Notes: generated by a model not told the origin, from the sequence alone. Numbered from the stretch's first letter, positions 36,158 to 46,931 are shown. The stretch: 64,000 nt of DNA from Mucilaginibacter arboris (GCF_009754915.1 NZ_WPIK01000003.1:124001-188000); one strand, 5' to 3'. Translations and numbers: made by a program.

Positions 36158-36272
36158 TTGAATTTATCATGCGAAAAGGTTTTAAACGCAGGATTGCGGG
36201 AAGTGGTTTGATAAGGAAGGATTAAGAAAGCCGTTTAATAATAAAATAAATTAAATCAGTAAATTTGATAAT

Positions 36273-36503
36273 ATGAAAACGTTAAGTGTTTCTATTTCTA
36301 ACATAGAATATCAAAAATTTGGGTTGAAGAATGATACGCTGTCATTTTCGGAACTGATTGATCTGATCGATAAAGAACTTTCCAAACAGAACTTAAATAA
36401 ATGTTTAGAACTTTCCGAGAAATATGGTTTATCAAAATTAACAATGGATGAAATAACCAACGAAGTAAAAGCGGTAAGAAAGCGTGCAAAAAGTAATTAT
36501 TGA
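36273..36503 (+). CDS. Putative antitoxin partner of PIN toxin
   Basis: This 76-residue mostly helical protein (SVSISNIEYQKFGLKNDTLS, then ITNEVKAVRKRAK) overlaps the PIN-domain gene by 20 bases and precedes it, the standard order for antitoxins. A TAAATTTG box lies 5 bases before the ATG (36260-36267). I do not recognise a named family. Confidence 0.65.
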   Translation: MKTLSVSISNIEYQKFGLKNDTLSFSELIDLIDKELSKQNLNKCLELSEKYGLSKLTMDEITNEVKAVRKRAKSNY

Positions 36504-36903
36504 TACCAATGTCTTAATTTCTGCATTAATCCAGCGAAGTTACCCTTATCAGATTATCAGCGAACTTTTTATTGATCAAAAGATAGTATTATGTATTTTT
36601 GAACATGTGATGCAAGAATATTACGATGTTCTGAACCGTAAAAAGTTTTCTAAATACCCTGATTTTATAGCCAGGGCAGAAAGTATGCTTGCAATTATTG
36701 AATCAAAAGCAACTGTATTTTCTCCAAAGATCAAACTTAACCTGATCACTGATTTGGATGATAACAAATTTTTAGAATTGGCAGATGAGTGTAAAGCAAA
36801 CTTTTTGATAACAGGAAACACAGCACATTTTACAATGCATACTTATCAGGAAACCAGGATCGTTTCGCCAAAAGAATTTTGGGAGAACCATCGTTTGGAA
36901 TAG
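36484..36903 (+). CDS. PIN-domain toxin, COG1569-like
   Basis: This 139-residue protein starts MQKVIIDTNVLISAL, with the first acidic residue of the PIN nuclease site (Asp8). The middle has EHVMQEYYDVLNRKKF, and the C-terminal acidic cluster is ITDLDDNKFLELADECKANF, then LITGNTAHF. PIN toxins cleave RNA using Mg2+. It forms a pair with the 76-residue protein upstream, with which it overlaps by 20 bases. Confidence 0.8.
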   Translation: MQKVIIDTNVLISALIQRSYPYQIISELFIDQKIVLCIFEHVMQEYYDVLNRKKFSKYPDFIARAESMLAIIESKATVFSPKIKLNLITDLDDNKFLELADECKANFLITGNTAHFTMHTYQETRIVSPKEFWENHRLE

Positions 36904-36926
36904 TTGGTATTAAATTTTTCTCCCCC

Positions 36927-36938
36927 TAAAAACAGTAT
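36927..36938 (+). repeat. Second-form repeat word before pdxJ
   Basis: TAAAAACAGTAT lies between the PIN gene stop and the pdxJ start. Confidence 0.5.
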
Positions 36939-36978
36939 CCCTCAAAAACATCTTCCCCAAATTTTTATTTTTATCCGC

Positions 36979-37695
36979 ATGACGCATTTATCCGTTAACA
37001 TCAATAAAATAGCCACACTGCGCAATTCGCGCGGCGGCAATAACCCCGACCTGGTAAAAGTAGCACTGGATTGCGAACGTTTCGGCGCGGAAGGAATTAC
37101 AGTGCATCCGCGGCCAGACGAGCGGCATATCCGTTATCAGGATGTTTTCGACCTGAAAAAAGTTATCAAAACAGAATTTAACATCGAAGGCAATTGTCAG
37201 GAACAAAAATTTGTTGATCTGGTATTGGCTAACAAACCGGCGCAGGTTACTTTAGTTCCTGATGCTTTAGGACAGATCACTTCCAATCATGGTTGGGATA
37301 CGGTTAAAAACCAGGAATATCTCAAAGAAATCATTGCTGTTTTTAAGGCACAAAATATCCGGGTTTCTATTTTTGTTGATCCCGTTGTAGAAATGGTGGA
37401 AGCTGCCGCCACAACCGGAACAGACCGGATTGAACTTTATACTGAAGCTTATGCTTCCGGCTATCACCAAAACAAAGAACAAGCAATTGCGCCTTATATA
37501 AAAGCTGCCGAAAAAGCGGTTAAGCTTGGCCTGGGATTAAACGCCGGCCATGACCTGGATTTACATAATTTAAAATACTTTGCACAAAATATTCCTGGCT
37601 TGCTGGAAGTAAGCATTGGCCATGCTTTAATTGCTGATGCTTTGTATTTGGGTTTAGAAAATACGATCCAAATGTATTTACGCTGTTTAGCTTAA
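36979..37695 (+). CDS. pdxJ: Pyridoxine 5'-phosphate synthase
   Basis: PdxJ condenses 1-deoxyxylulose 5-phosphate with 3-amino-2-oxopropyl phosphate in the DXP-dependent route to vitamin B6. From the ATG at 36979 it has 238 residues, starting [20 protein letters not shown], the family N-terminus. HPRPDERHI holds catalytic Arg and His residues, and the end has [15 protein letters not shown] and [10 protein letters not shown] longer frame from 36904 overlaps the gap after the PIN gene and is not supported. PLP is used by gcvP and ltaE products in this window. Confidence 0.95.
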   Translation: MTHLSVNINKIATLRNSRGGNNPDLVKVALDCERFGAEGITVHPRPDERHIRYQDVFDLKKVIKTEFNIEGNCQEQKFVDLVLANKPAQVTLVPDALGQITSNHGWDTVKNQEYLKEIIAVFKAQNIRVSIFVDPVVEMVEAAATTGTDRIELYTEAYASGYHQNKEQAIAPYIKAAEKAVKLGLGLNAGHDLDLHNLKYFAQNIPGLLEVSIGHALIADALYLGLENTIQMYLRCLA

Positions 37696-37714
37696 ATTAA
37701 ACAGCTAAATACCA

Positions 37715-38380
37715 ATGAAAAAATACATAGCCGAATATTTCGCCACATTCGGCTTGATGTTTTTTGGAACAGGAACCGTTGTAGTTAGTCAGGAAATACC
37801 AGGCTTGATATTTAAAGGTGGTGGTGCGCTTGCTTTTGGTTTGATTGTTACCTTGATGATCTATGCTTTTGGCAAAATATCCGGCGCTAACATGAACCCG
37901 GTTGTCTCTTTTACGTTTGCGTGGTTAAAAATGCATTCTTATCGCGAAGCTTTCTTTTATACTATTTTTCAGGCAGGTGGCGCTTTTAGTGCTTCTTTTA
38001 TCTTGCATTTTTTGTTTCCATTAAATAAAAATTTGGGTGGAACGTTACCTTCAGGCGCTGTACTTCAATCTTTTTTCCTCGAAATCTTCCTGACATTTTT
38101 ACTGATCCTGATTGTGCTGTTGCTTTCAGAAGCTTCACCTAAAGTAAAAGTATTTGCGGCAATTATTATTGGTTTAGTAGTTGGGTTGGAAGCTTTTTTT
38201 GCAGGGCCTATTTCCGGTGCTTCCATGAACCCTATCCGTTCGCTTGCACCAGCCGTAGTTTCGCATCAGCTACAACATTGGTGGATTTATCTGTTTGCTC
38301 CTTTTATCGGTGCTTTTTTAGCAGCGGCAGTTTGGAAGTATGTTTTTAAAAGTCAGCATTCATTACCGCTGGTAGATTAA
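37715..38380 (+). CDS. MIP/aquaporin-family channel with changed NPA motifs
   Basis: This 221-residue protein has six membrane helices and the two half-helix loops of the aquaporin fold. Both NPA motifs differ: NPV (61-63, GANMNPVVSF) and NPI (172-174, GASMNPIRSLAP). The conserved Arg after the second motif is kept (Arg175). Changed NPA residues occur in some non-water MIP proteins, so the solute is unclear. It lies 19 bases after pdxJ and may be co-transcribed. Confidence 0.82.
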   Translation: MKKYIAEYFATFGLMFFGTGTVVVSQEIPGLIFKGGGALAFGLIVTLMIYAFGKISGANMNPVVSFTFAWLKMHSYREAFFYTIFQAGGAFSASFILHFLFPLNKNLGGTLPSGAVLQSFFLEIFLTFLLILIVLLLSEASPKVKVFAAIIIGLVVGLEAFFAGPISGASMNPIRSLAPAVVSHQLQHWWIYLFAPFIGAFLAAAVWKYVFKSQHSLPLVD

Positions 38381-38410
38381 ACCTTATCGTTTTTAACAAA
38401 AAAATGCCGG

Positions 38411-38422
38411 TAAAAGAAGCAT
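38411..38422 (+). repeat. Single repeat word after the MIP gene
   Basis: TAAAAGAAGCAT in the context ATGCCGGTAAAAGAAGCAT lies between the channel gene and gcvP. Confidence 0.65.
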
Positions 38423-38464
38423 TACTGTTTTTGTGTAAATCTGATGTAACGATTGCTGGAAGCA

Positions 38465-38495
38465 TTGACCGTCAAAAGGCAAAACCTTACTTTTG
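38465..38495 (+). promoter_or_regulatory. gcvP promoter of the Bacteroidota type
   Basis: TTG (38465-38467), 20 bases, then TACTTTTG (38488-38495). The gcvP ATG at 38520 is 24 bases further. This is one of the best matches in the window. Confidence 0.6.
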
Positions 38496-38519
38496 CGGCT
38501 TCTATTTTATTCAGACTTC

Positions 38520-41411
38520 ATGAAGTTAAATATCGATTACCAGGAAAAATTTCAGCACCGCCATATCGCTCCCGATCAAACTGAAACCGTTGCCATGCTG
38601 GCGCAGCTTGGTGTAGGATCGGTAGATGAACTGATTGATCAAACTATTCCGGCAGCTATCCGCTTAAAAAATACCTTAAACCTGCCTGCTGCAAAAAGTG
38701 AGTTTGATTACCTGAACAATCTTAAAATTACAGCTTCAAAAAATAAAGTCTTTAAAAGTTATATCGGAAAAGGTTATTACGACGTAATCGTGCCAGGCGT
38801 TATCCAGCGAAATATTCTGGAAAACCCGGGTTGGTACACGCAATATACGCCTTATCAGGCCGAAATTGCACAAGGACGTTTACAGGCTTTGCTGAATTTC
38901 CAGACCATGGTGATTGATTTAACCGGAATGGAAATTGCCAATGCTTCTTTATTAGATGAAGGAACTGCAGCGGCAGAAGCTATGTTTATGCAATACAGTC
39001 TTCGTAAAAATGTTAAAGCCAAGAGGTTTTTTGTTTCTGAAGAAGTTTTTCCTCAGACGATTGATATTTTGAAAACCCGTTCTAATCCATTGGATTTAGA
39101 ATTGGTTATCGGGAATCACCGAACTATTGATTTGGATGATAGTTTCTTCGGTGCAATCGTTCAGTATCCGGCAGGAAACGGAGAAGTTTACGATTATCGC
39201 AGTTTTGCCGATTCCCTCCACGAAAAAAATATAAAATTAACCGTTGTTGCTGATCTGATGAGCCTGGTTTTGTTAGCGCCGCCAGGCGAGTGGGGCGCTG
39301 ATGTGGTGGTCGGTTCTACACAACGTTTTGGCATTCCGATGGGTTTTGGCGGACCGCACGCCGCTTTTTTTGCCACAAAAGATGCTTATAAAAGAAGCAT
39401 TCCGGGTCGAATTATCGGTGTAACAATTGACAACGCTGGCAATTATGCTTTGCGTATGGCTTTGCAAACCCGCGAGCAGCACATCCGCAGGGATAAAGCA
39501 ACTTCTAATATTTGTACCGCGCAGGCTTTACTGGCCATTATGGCTGGTATGTATGCTGCTTATCATGGTCCTGAAGGTTTAAAACTGATTGCAGAACGGA
39601 TCCATGGATTAGCCGTTTTATTGTCTGAATCAGTAAAAGCTCTGGGTTACGGGCAGCAAAATGAAGTTTATTTTGATACGCTTACGTTTGATGCCGGTCT
39701 GGTGGTCAATACCATTCATGCCGAAGCTTTGAACCAGGAGATGAACTTTTACTATCAAGGTAATGAGGTTTCCATTGCTTTGGATGAAACCACTTCTCCG
39801 GAAGATATCCAAACCATCGTTCGAATATTTGCGAAAGCCAAAGGAAAAACTTTGGCCGATGCTAATTTTGAAGCGATAAAAGAAGCATTGCAAACACCCA
39901 TACCGGCTGAACTGCAACGTACTTCTGCGTTTTTAAACCATCAGGTTTTTAGTACGCACCATTCTGAGCACGAAATGCTCCGTTACATCAAATCGCTGGA
40001 AGCAAAAGATCTTTCTCTTTGTCATTCCATGATTGCTTTAGGTTCATGTACCATGAAGCTAAATGCCACAACAGAAATGGTTCCGGTTACCTGGGCAGAA
40101 TTCAGCAAAATGCATCCGTTTGCACCAACAGATCAGGTTGGCGGTTACATGCAAATTTTTGATGAACTAAATAAATGGCTGAGTGAAATTACCGGTTTTG
40201 CTGCTATGAGTTTGCAGCCCAATGCAGGTGCGCAAGGCGAATATGCAGGTTTGCTGGTTATCCGTGCTTATCATCAGGCTAATGGCGACCATCAGCGTAA
40301 TATTGCCTTAATCCCTTCTTCTGCTCACGGGACCAATCCTGCTTCTGCGGCAATGGCCGGAATGAAGATCGTTGTGGTAAAATGTGATGACAACGGCAAT
40401 ATCGATGTTGCTGATCTTAAAGCAAAAGCAGAACAATACAGCAAAGAATTATCATGTTTGATGGTTACTTATCCATCAACTCACGGCGTTTTTGAAGAAT
40501 CTATCATCAAAATCTGTGATATCATCCACCAGCACGGCGGGCAGGTTTATATGGACGGCGCCAACATGAACGCGCAGGTTGGTTTAACCAGTCCGGCTAA
40601 TATTGGTGCCGATGTTTGCCATTTAAACCTGCATAAAACCTTTTGCATTCCGCATGGCGGCGGCGGTCCGGGAATGGGCCCGATCGGTGTGGCAAAACAC
40701 TTGATTCAGTTTTTACCAGGGCATGCTATGGTTGATATAGAGCAGGGAAAATCTATCCCGGCAATTTCTGCAGCGCCTTGGGGCTCGGCTTCTATCCTCC
40801 TGATCTCTCATGCTTATATTGCTATGATGGGTTCCGAAGGTTTAACCAATGCAACCCGTTACGCTATTTTAAATGCTAATTACATTAAAGCACGTTTAGA
40901 AAAACATTTCCCGGTTTTATATGCAGGGGCAAACGGACGTTGTGCCCATGAAATGATCCTGGATTGCCGCGCCTTTAAAAACTCCGGTATTGAAGTTACC
41001 GATATTGCCAAACGTTTAATGGATTACGGTTTCCACGCGCCAACGGTTTCTTTTCCGGTAGCCGGAACAGTGATGGTAGAACCAACCGAATCAGAACCTA
41101 AACACGAACTGGACCGTTTTTGTGATGCCATGATCGCTATCCGGAATGAAATTGAAGATGTGGAAAAAGGAATATCAGACAAAATAAATAATCCGCTTAA
41201 AAATGCACCTCATACCGCTGCCGTGGTTACCGGAAACGAGTGGGGGCATCCTTATACCCGTCAAAAGGCTGCTTTTCCGCTGCCTTATGTTTCGGCTTTT
41301 AAATTCTGGCCTTCTGTTGGCCGTGTTAACGATACACATGGAGACCGTACCTTAATTTGTGTTTGTCCGCCCCTTGAAAGTTACGTTTTTGAAGAAAATT
41401 TAACAGAATAA
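38520..41411 (+). CDS. gcvP: Glycine dehydrogenase (aminomethyl-transferring), P protein
   Basis: The P protein of the glycine cleavage system decarboxylates glycine with PLP and passes the aminomethyl group to the lipoyl H protein. From the ATG at 38520 it has 963 residues, a fused single-chain form. The N-terminal half has [15 protein letters not shown] and [19 protein letters not shown]; the PLP Lys is in [18 protein letters not shown]. gcvT and gcvH are not nearby. Two sense copies of the repeat word lie in the coding sequence (39389-39400, 39877-39888). Confidence 0.96.
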   Translation: MKLNIDYQEKFQHRHIAPDQTETVAMLAQLGVGSVDELIDQTIPAAIRLKNTLNLPAAKSEFDYLNNLKITASKNKVFKSYIGKGYYDVIVPGVIQRNILENPGWYTQYTPYQAEIAQGRLQALLNFQTMVIDLTGMEIANASLLDEGTAAAEAMFMQYSLRKNVKAKRFFVSEEVFPQTIDILKTRSNPLDLELVIGNHRTIDLDDSFFGAIVQYPAGNGEVYDYRSFADSLHEKNIKLTVVADLMSLVLLAPPGEWGADVVVGSTQRFGIPMGFGGPHAAFFATKDAYKRSIPGRIIGVTIDNAGNYALRMALQTREQHIRRDKATSNICTAQALLAIMAGMYAAYHGPEGLKLIAERIHGLAVLLSESVKALGYGQQNEVYFDTLTFDAGLVVNTIHAEALNQEMNFYYQGNEVSIALDETTSPEDIQTIVRIFAKAKGKTLADANFEAIKEALQTPIPAELQRTSAFLNHQVFSTHHSEHEMLRYIKSLEAKDLSLCHSMIALGSCTMKLNATTEMVPVTWAEFSKMHPFAPTDQVGGYMQIFDELNKWLSEITGFAAMSLQPNAGAQGEYAGLLVIRAYHQANGDHQRNIALIPSSAHGTNPASAAMAGMKIVVVKCDDNGNIDVADLKAKAEQYSKELSCLMVTYPSTHGVFEESIIKICDIIHQHGGQVYMDGANMNAQVGLTSPANIGADVCHLNLHKTFCIPHGGGGPGMGPIGVAKHLIQFLPGHAMVDIEQGKSIPAISAAPWGSASILLISHAYIAMMGSEGLTNATRYAILNANYIKARLEKHFPVLYAGANGRCAHEMILDCRAFKNSGIEVTDIAKRLMDYGFHAPTVSFPVAGTVMVEPTESEPKHELDRFCDAMIAIRNEIEDVEKGISDKINNPLKNAPHTAAVVTGNEWGHPYTRQKAAFPLPYVSAFKFWPSVGRVNDTHGDRTLICVCPPLESYVFEENLTE

Positions 41412-41590
41412 GCTTTTATGTAAACAAAATGTCAGGAAATACTAACATTAACATCCAAGTAATTAAATTAAACGTTAATATTGTTTTTATCGGTGAATCA
41501 TAAAAAAAAATAGTCTTGCATGATTCCATAAACACAAGAAAATAATTATCGTAAACCTATGATTAACAATTAAGCCTATGAAATTTTATT

Positions 41591-42061
41591 ATGGATGTGC
41601 AGAACTTTCTTTCATCAATTATCGTACAAAGTTCCATGAGTGTAATTCAGAGGCCCGTTAATATCATGCTGGTTGACGATGATGAGATCAATAATTTCAT
41701 CACGGTTAAATTGATCAGAAAGGCCTTTCCAGATTCAGTACTTTCTACTTATCTGAATGGCCGTTTAGCAATTGATAGATTAAAAGATATTCTTCAGCAT
41801 CAGCCGGAAAATATCCCTGATTATATCCTGTTGGATATAAATATGCCGGTAATGAACGGCTGGGAATTTTTGGAGGAGTATAAACAGTTAAATTTTGATT
41901 CTGATAAAAAGATCACGATTTATATTTTATCATCGTCTGTATTCAGCAATGATATTGATAAATCGAAATCTTACGAATCTGTTGCCAGTTTTATATCCAA
42001 GCCGCTAAATTTAGAGTCGATAAAAGAAGTATTCAGTGTTTTAAATTTTCATAATCACTAA
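41591..42061 (+). CDS. Single-domain response regulator (CheY-like)
   Basis: This 156-residue protein consists of one receiver domain: acidic pocket LVDDDE, phospho-acceptor Asp82 (YILLDINMPVMNGWEF) and Lys in FISKPL. There is no output domain, so it acts by protein contact. The first ATG at 41591 is used; a second at 41636 (MSVIQRPVNIML) may be the true start because the first 15 residues precede the fold. No kinase gene is adjacent. The C-terminal codons carry a repeat word (42021-42032). Confidence 0.85.
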   Translation: MDVQNFLSSIIVQSSMSVIQRPVNIMLVDDDEINNFITVKLIRKAFPDSVLSTYLNGRLAIDRLKDILQHQPENIPDYILLDINMPVMNGWEFLEEYKQLNFDSDKKITIYILSSSVFSNDIDKSKSYESVASFISKPLNLESIKEVFSVLNFHNH

Positions 42062-42837
42062 ATATTTTCCAGGCTTTTTACTGAAAATCCATGATCTTCT
42101 TCTGTAACCTTGCCAATGGCAAGGTTTTTTGCATGGTAAAACAAGCAGATCCAATCTTCTGCTGCGGCTTCTTTTCCAAACCTTTCGCGTAGTTCCATCG
42201 ATTTTCGTCCGTCAAAATCATATTTGGCAGCAAACTTACGGATCAATTGTTCGGGTTCAGGCAAAACATCTCCCCCAAAAAAGTAAGTTTCCCCTCCGGA
42301 TTCAATTTTTAAAACCTGATGAAACTGACAATGGCCGCCTGTTAATTCGTAAGTAACCCCATCCTTTAATGTACCGCTTCCTTCTACAAAATTAATATTG
42401 GCAGAACGTTGCAGAACTTCAAAAATAGGTTCTCTATACGAAGTAGATTTCCCCGAAAAAGCATATTCCCATTCGCCGCGCTGAATTACATGTTCTGCAT
42501 CCGGAAAAGCTGGTTCCATTCTTCCGTTTCGTTCCATAACCAAACCGCCTGTATGATCGTTATGCAAATGCGACATTAAAACCAATGTTACTTCTTCCGG
42601 TTCAAAACCAGCTTTACGAATGTTGTCATGCAGCATTAATTCGCCATTTGGATTTTTAAAGCCTAAGCCTGCATCCATTAAAATTAAATCCTGTTCCGTT
42701 TTAAGCAAAAAAGGTTGTACATGGATAAATAAAGAACCTTTACGGTCTTGCGGATTATCGGTAAGCGGGTTAAAAGGAACGAATTTTTTGGACGAATCAA
42801 CAGAAAAAGAACCCTCGCCAAGTGCGTAAATATTCAT
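42058..42837 (-). CDS. Metallo-beta-lactamase-fold hydrolase
   Basis: This 259-residue protein has the metal motif HLHNDHTGG, a first Asp strand (ILMDAGLGF), a His in GGHCQFHQ and a later FFGGDVLPEP. These fit a binuclear zinc hydrolase of the general MBL superfamily, for example lactonase-like enzymes. There is no signal peptide. Its end overlaps the convergent receiver gene by 4 bases. The substrate is unknown. Confidence 0.85.
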   Translation of the reverse strand: MNIYALGEGSFSVDSSKKFVPFNPLTDNPQDRKGSLFIHVQPFLLKTEQDLILMDAGLGFKNPNGELMLHDNIRKAGFEPEEVTLVLMSHLHNDHTGGLVMERNGRMEPAFPDAEHVIQRGEWEYAFSGKSTSYREPIFEVLQRSANINFVEGSGTLKDGVTYELTGGHCQFHQVLKIESGGETYFFGGDVLPEPEQLIRKFAAKYDFDGRKSMELRERFGKEAAAEDWICLFYHAKNLAIGKVTEEDHGFSVKSLENI

Positions 42838-42914
42838 AAATTGTTAAAATCAGTTTAAACTTATTTTAATGATAAGTCAATAACTATCTTTACTGTTTAA
42901 ACTTTTTTAAAGAT

Positions 42915-44633
42915 ATGCAAAAGCGTTGGATTATGGAGGAGGAAGGCAACCCGCAGCAGGTTGCAGCTTTGGCAGAAGCTTTACACGTAGATGAGGCTTT
43001 GAGCAACCTGCTGGTCCAGCGCGGTGTAACATCTTTTGAAGAAGCTAAATATTTTTTCCGTCCTGCCCTTAATCACCTGCACGATCCTTTTTTGATGCAG
43101 GACATGGAAAAGGCTGTTCTGCGGATCGAAAAAGCCATCCAAAACCAGGAGAAAATATTGATTTATGGTGATTACGATGTGGACGGAACAACTGCCGTTT
43201 CTGTAGTTTACCAATTCTTTAAAAAGCTTTACGAGAACATCAGCTTCTACATTCCAAACCGTTATACAGAAGGATATGGCATTTCTACTGCCGGAATTGA
43301 TTTTGCTGCGGAGAACAATTTCAGTTTAATTATTGCTTTGGATTGCGGCATCAAATCAGTAGATAAAGTATTTTATGCCGGTAAAAGAAGCATTGACTTT
43401 ATTATCTGCGATCACCATTTGCCAGGAACAGAGTTGCCGGAAGCAGTTGCGGTTTTAGACCCGAAAAGAAGCGATTGCAGCTATCCTTACAAAGAATTAT
43501 CTGGCTGTGGAATTGGTTTTAAGCTGATCCAGGCTTATGCTGAAAAAAACAATATCCCGTTTGAAGAAGTAACTTGTTACCTTGACCTGGTTGCCGTTAG
43601 TATTGCCTGCGACCTCGTCCACATCAACGGAGAAAACCGCACGCTTGCTGCTTTTGGCCTGCAAAAATTAAATTCAAATCCTTCTATCGGCTTAGAAGCT
43701 TTAATGAATGTTGCTGGAAAATCAGAAAGTTATACCATTTCTGATCTGGTTTTTACTATCGGTCCGCGTATCAATGCCGCCGGCCGTATCGATGATGCCA
43801 AACATGCTGTTAATTTATTAATTGCAGATTGTGCGGACGCTGCTTTTGATAATGGCGAACTTATTAACCTAAAAAATACAGAGCGTAAAGAACATGATCT
43901 GAGCATAACAGGACAAGCATTAAACATGATCGGACAGGACCAGGAAATGATTAACCGCCGTTCAACCGTAGTGTATCAGGAAAACTGGCACAAAGGTGTG
44001 ATCGGGATTGTAGCATCAAGGTTAACTGAAAAATACTATCGCCCAACCATTGTTTTAACGAAAAGTAACGGCCATGTTGCCGGTTCTGCACGTTCTGTTC
44101 ATGGTTTTGACTTATACGAGGCTTTATGCGGGTGCAGCGATTTGTTATTGCAGTTTGGCGGACATAAATACGCCGCTGGTTTAACTTTATTGCCAGAAAA
44201 TGTACCTGCTTTTAGCCAACGTTTTGAACAGGTTGTAGCTTCGGCAATCACAGACGAACAATTGATACAAAGAATTAGTATTGATGCAGAACTGAATTTA
44301 AATCAGATAACACCAAAGTTTTGCAGGATATTAAAACAGTTTGCCCCTTTTGGGCCCGAAAATATGGCACCGGTTTTCGTTAGTAAAAATGTGTATGTTA
44401 GCGGTCCTGTAACTTTAGTTGGAAGCAATCACCTTAAATTATGTGTCGTGCAGGATGGTTCTCCGGTTTTTAACTGTATCGGTTTTGGTTTAGGCGAAAA
44501 TATTTTAGCTGTTAAAAACAGTATGCCTTTTGATATTTGTTACACTATTGAAGAAAATAGCTGGAAGGAACAAAAAACGCTTCAGCTAAACCTTAAAGGA
44601 ATAAGAGTTAACCAGGAAAACGCCGCTATCTGA
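42915..44633 (+). CDS. recJ: Single-stranded-DNA-specific exonuclease RecJ
   Basis: RecJ degrades single-stranded DNA 5' to 3' in recombination and repair. This 572-residue form has the DHH phosphoesterase motifs DYDVDGTT (86-93), DCG (143-145) and DHH (166-168), and the DHHA1 part with [14 protein letters not shown] and [12 protein letters not shown]. Residues 151-161, [11 protein letters not shown], are encoded by a copy of the repeat word with its usual ATGCCGG flank, where relatives have a less basic sequence. It is the first gene of a tight operon with lptB (7 bases) and a GH3 gene. Confidence 0.94.
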   Translation: MQKRWIMEEEGNPQQVAALAEALHVDEALSNLLVQRGVTSFEEAKYFFRPALNHLHDPFLMQDMEKAVLRIEKAIQNQEKILIYGDYDVDGTTAVSVVYQFFKKLYENISFYIPNRYTEGYGISTAGIDFAAENNFSLIIALDCGIKSVDKVFYAGKRSIDFIICDHHLPGTELPEAVAVLDPKRSDCSYPYKELSGCGIGFKLIQAYAEKNNIPFEEVTCYLDLVAVSIACDLVHINGENRTLAAFGLQKLNSNPSIGLEALMNVAGKSESYTISDLVFTIGPRINAAGRIDDAKHAVNLLIADCADAAFDNGELINLKNTERKEHDLSITGQALNMIGQDQEMINRRSTVVYQENWHKGVIGIVASRLTEKYYRPTIVLTKSNGHVAGSARSVHGFDLYEALCGCSDLLLQFGGHKYAAGLTLLPENVPAFSQRFEQVVASAITDEQLIQRISIDAELNLNQITPKFCRILKQFAPFGPENMAPVFVSKNVYVSGPVTLVGSNHLKLCVVQDGSPVFNCIGFGLGENILAVKNSMPFDICYTIEENSWKEQKTLQLNLKGIRVNQENAAI

Positions 44634-44640
44634 ACAAAGA

Positions 44641-45378
44641 ATGATTTTAAGAGCAGAACATTTAATCAAAAAATACAAGCAGCGAACGGTAGTTAACGAT
44701 GTTACTTTCGATGTAAAGCAAGGCGAAATTGTAGGTTTATTAGGCCCAAACGGCGCCGGAAAAACCACTTCTTTTTACATGATTGTGGGTTTGATCAAAC
44801 CAAACGAAGGCAATATTTACCTCGAAGATGAAAATATTACGGATGCACCCATGTATCGCCGTGCCCAAAAAGGAATTGGTTACCTGGCGCAGGAAGCTTC
44901 TGTTTTTCGTAAGCTTTCGGTAGAAGACAATATCAAAGCAGTGCTGGAAATGGGCAAAATGACTCCCGTAGAACAAAAAAATAAACTGGAAGAACTGATT
45001 GAAGAATTTAGCTTGCAAAAAGTGCGTAAAAACCGCGGCGACCTGCTTTCTGGCGGCGAGCGCCGCCGGACAGAAATTGCCCGGGCTTTGGCTGCGGAAC
45101 CTAAATTTATTTTGTTGGATGAACCTTTTGCCGGTGTTGACCCTATTGCGGTAGAAGAGATCCAATATATGGTTGCTAAACTGAGGACGCGCAATATTGG
45201 CATCCTGATTACAGACCATAATGTACAGGAAACATTATCTATTACAGATCGTGCTTATCTGCTTTTTGAAGGAAAAATTTTACGTTACGGCGTTCCGGAA
45301 GTGCTGGCAGAAGATCCGATTGTGCGCAAATTATATCTTGGTTCTAACTTTGTTCTCAAAAGGAAAACTTTCGCCTAA
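44641..45378 (+). CDS. lptB: LPS export ABC transporter ATP-binding protein LptB
   Basis: LptB drives extraction of lipopolysaccharide from the inner membrane by LptFG. The 245-residue ATPase has Walker [10 protein letters not shown] (35-43), the signature [17 protein letters not shown], Walker [21 protein letters not shown] and the switch His in ITDHNVQE. These long motifs separate it from other ABC ATPases. It lies between recJ and the GH3 gene with gaps of 7 and 6 bases. Confidence 0.95.
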   Translation: MILRAEHLIKKYKQRTVVNDVTFDVKQGEIVGLLGPNGAGKTTSFYMIVGLIKPNEGNIYLEDENITDAPMYRRAQKGIGYLAQEASVFRKLSVEDNIKAVLEMGKMTPVEQKNKLEELIEEFSLQKVRKNRGDLLSGGERRRTEIARALAAEPKFILLDEPFAGVDPIAVEEIQYMVAKLRTRNIGILITDHNVQETLSITDRAYLLFEGKILRYGVPEVLAEDPIVRKLYLGSNFVLKRKTFA

Positions 45379-45384
45379 AACTTT

Positions 45385-46920
45385 ATGACGTTTATCAATT
45401 CACTGGTTACCTGGATCATGAAGAAGCGGATGCACCAGATCGAGCTTTTTATCAAATATCCGAATGAAGTGCAGGATGAGTGGTTTGAAAACCTGATTAC
45501 CAGTGCCGAAAATACCGAATGGGGGAAAAAATACGATTATAAAAGTATTGAAAATGTAAACGATTTCAGGCAGCGTTTCCCGATACAAACTTATGATACC
45601 TTAAAACCTTACATTGAGCGGATGATGAAAGGCGAGCAGAATGTGCTTTGGCCTTCAGAAATAAAATGGTTCGCCAAATCATCCGGTACAACCAGCGACC
45701 GTAGCAAGTTTATTCCGGTTAGCGAAGAGGCAATGGAAGAATGCCATTTTAAAGGCGGTAAGGATATGATTACGCTGTATTGCAATAATCGCCCGGAAGC
45801 TAAATTATTTACAGGAAAAACATTGGTTTTAGGTGGAAGCCATCAAATTAATCAGCTCAATACAGATTCATATTACGGCGATCTTTCTGCTGTACTTATT
45901 AAAAATCTTCCACTTTGGGCAGACTTTTACCGCACACCGGAATTAGCCATTACACTTCTGGAAAACTATGAAGAAAAGATAGAAAAAATTGCCCAAATTA
46001 CACAGCATGTGAACGTAACCGGAATTAGCGGCGTTCCAACCTGGAATATTGTTTTGGCCAAACGTTTATTAGAACTTACAGGAAAAGATAATTTGCTTGA
46101 AATTTGGCCAAACCTGGAATTATATGTTCATGGCGCTGTTTCTTTTACACCTTATCGTGATCATTTTAAGAAACTAATTCCAAGTAAAGAAATGTATTAT
46201 ATGGAAACCTATAATGCTTCGGAAGGATTTTTTGGAATACAAGACCAATCAGATTCTGAGGAAATGCTGCTCATGCTTGATTATGGTGTTTTTTACGAGT
46301 TTCTGCCTCTTGAAAATTTATTTGACGAAAACCCAAAAACGTTACTGCTTAATGAAGTCGAAATCGGTAAAAATTATGCTTTAATTATTTCTACCAATTC
46401 CGGTTTATGGCGTTATATGATTGGTGATACTGTTCAATTTACTTCTCTATCACCTTTCCGGATCAGAATTACAGGCCGTACCAAACACTTTATCAATGCT
46501 TTTGGGGAAGAAGTGATTGTTGATAACAGCGAAAGGGCGTTAAAAGAAGCATGTGCACAAACCGGAGCAATCATCCGTGAATATACCGCTGCGCCTATTT
46601 ATTTTGAAGGCAACCAATCCGGCGGGCACGAATGGATCATCGAGTTTGAAAAGAAGCCTGATGAGTTTGAACGTTTTGTGGATTTGCTGGACGAAACACT
46701 GCGTAAAGTAAACTCCGATTATGATGCCAAGCGCTTTAAAGATTTGGCTTTAAAAAGGCCAACGGTACATATTGCTGCTGAAGGTACTTTTTATAAGTGG
46801 ATGAAACAAAAAGGCAAATTAGGCGGGCAGCATAAAGTTCCGCGCCTGGCTAATAACAGAGAATATGTGGATTCGGTTTTATTGCTGATGAATGGGTTGA
46901 GGTTTATTAAACGATTATGA
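45385..46920 (+). CDS. GH3-family protein (acyl-adenylate-forming)
   Basis: This 511-residue protein belongs to the GH3 family, best known from plants, where members join amino acids to jasmonate or auxin through an acyl-adenylate. The ATP motif is visible (KSSGTTSDRSKFIPVS), with YNASEGFFGIQ in the middle and a C-terminal RLANNREYVDSVL. Bacterial members are common in Bacteroidota but their substrates are unknown. The gene is 6 bases after lptB in the recJ-lptB operon, which hints at an envelope lipid role, though only by position. The stop codon touches a repeat word (46920). Confidence 0.85.
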   Translation: MTFINSLVTWIMKKRMHQIELFIKYPNEVQDEWFENLITSAENTEWGKKYDYKSIENVNDFRQRFPIQTYDTLKPYIERMMKGEQNVLWPSEIKWFAKSSGTTSDRSKFIPVSEEAMEECHFKGGKDMITLYCNNRPEAKLFTGKTLVLGGSHQINQLNTDSYYGDLSAVLIKNLPLWADFYRTPELAITLLENYEEKIEKIAQITQHVNVTGISGVPTWNIVLAKRLLELTGKDNLLEIWPNLELYVHGAVSFTPYRDHFKKLIPSKEMYYMETYNASEGFFGIQDQSDSEEMLLMLDYGVFYEFLPLENLFDENPKTLLLNEVEIGKNYALIISTNSGLWRYMIGDTVQFTSLSPFRIRITGRTKHFINAFGEEVIVDNSERALKEACAQTGAIIREYTAAPIYFEGNQSGGHEWIIEFEKKPDEFERFVDLLDETLRKVNSDYDAKRFKDLALKRPTVHIAAEGTFYKWMKQKGKLGGQHKVPRLANNREYVDSVLLLMNGLRFIKRL

Positions 46921-46931
46921 TGCTTCTTTTA
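46920..46931 (-). repeat. Repeat word touching the GH3 stop codon
   Basis: ATGCTTCTTTTA begins on the last base of the TGA stop of the GH3 gene. Confidence 0.65.

Noticed and set aside
37988-38002. Antisense copy of the word in the MIP channel gene (AGTGCTTCTTTTATC)
   Set aside because: It encodes an ordinary SASFI membrane helix stretch; I could not tell it from chance and did not count it as a clear copy.
44740-45219. Long minus-strand frames within lptB
   Set aside because: They are shadows of a highly conserved ABC ATPase gene.
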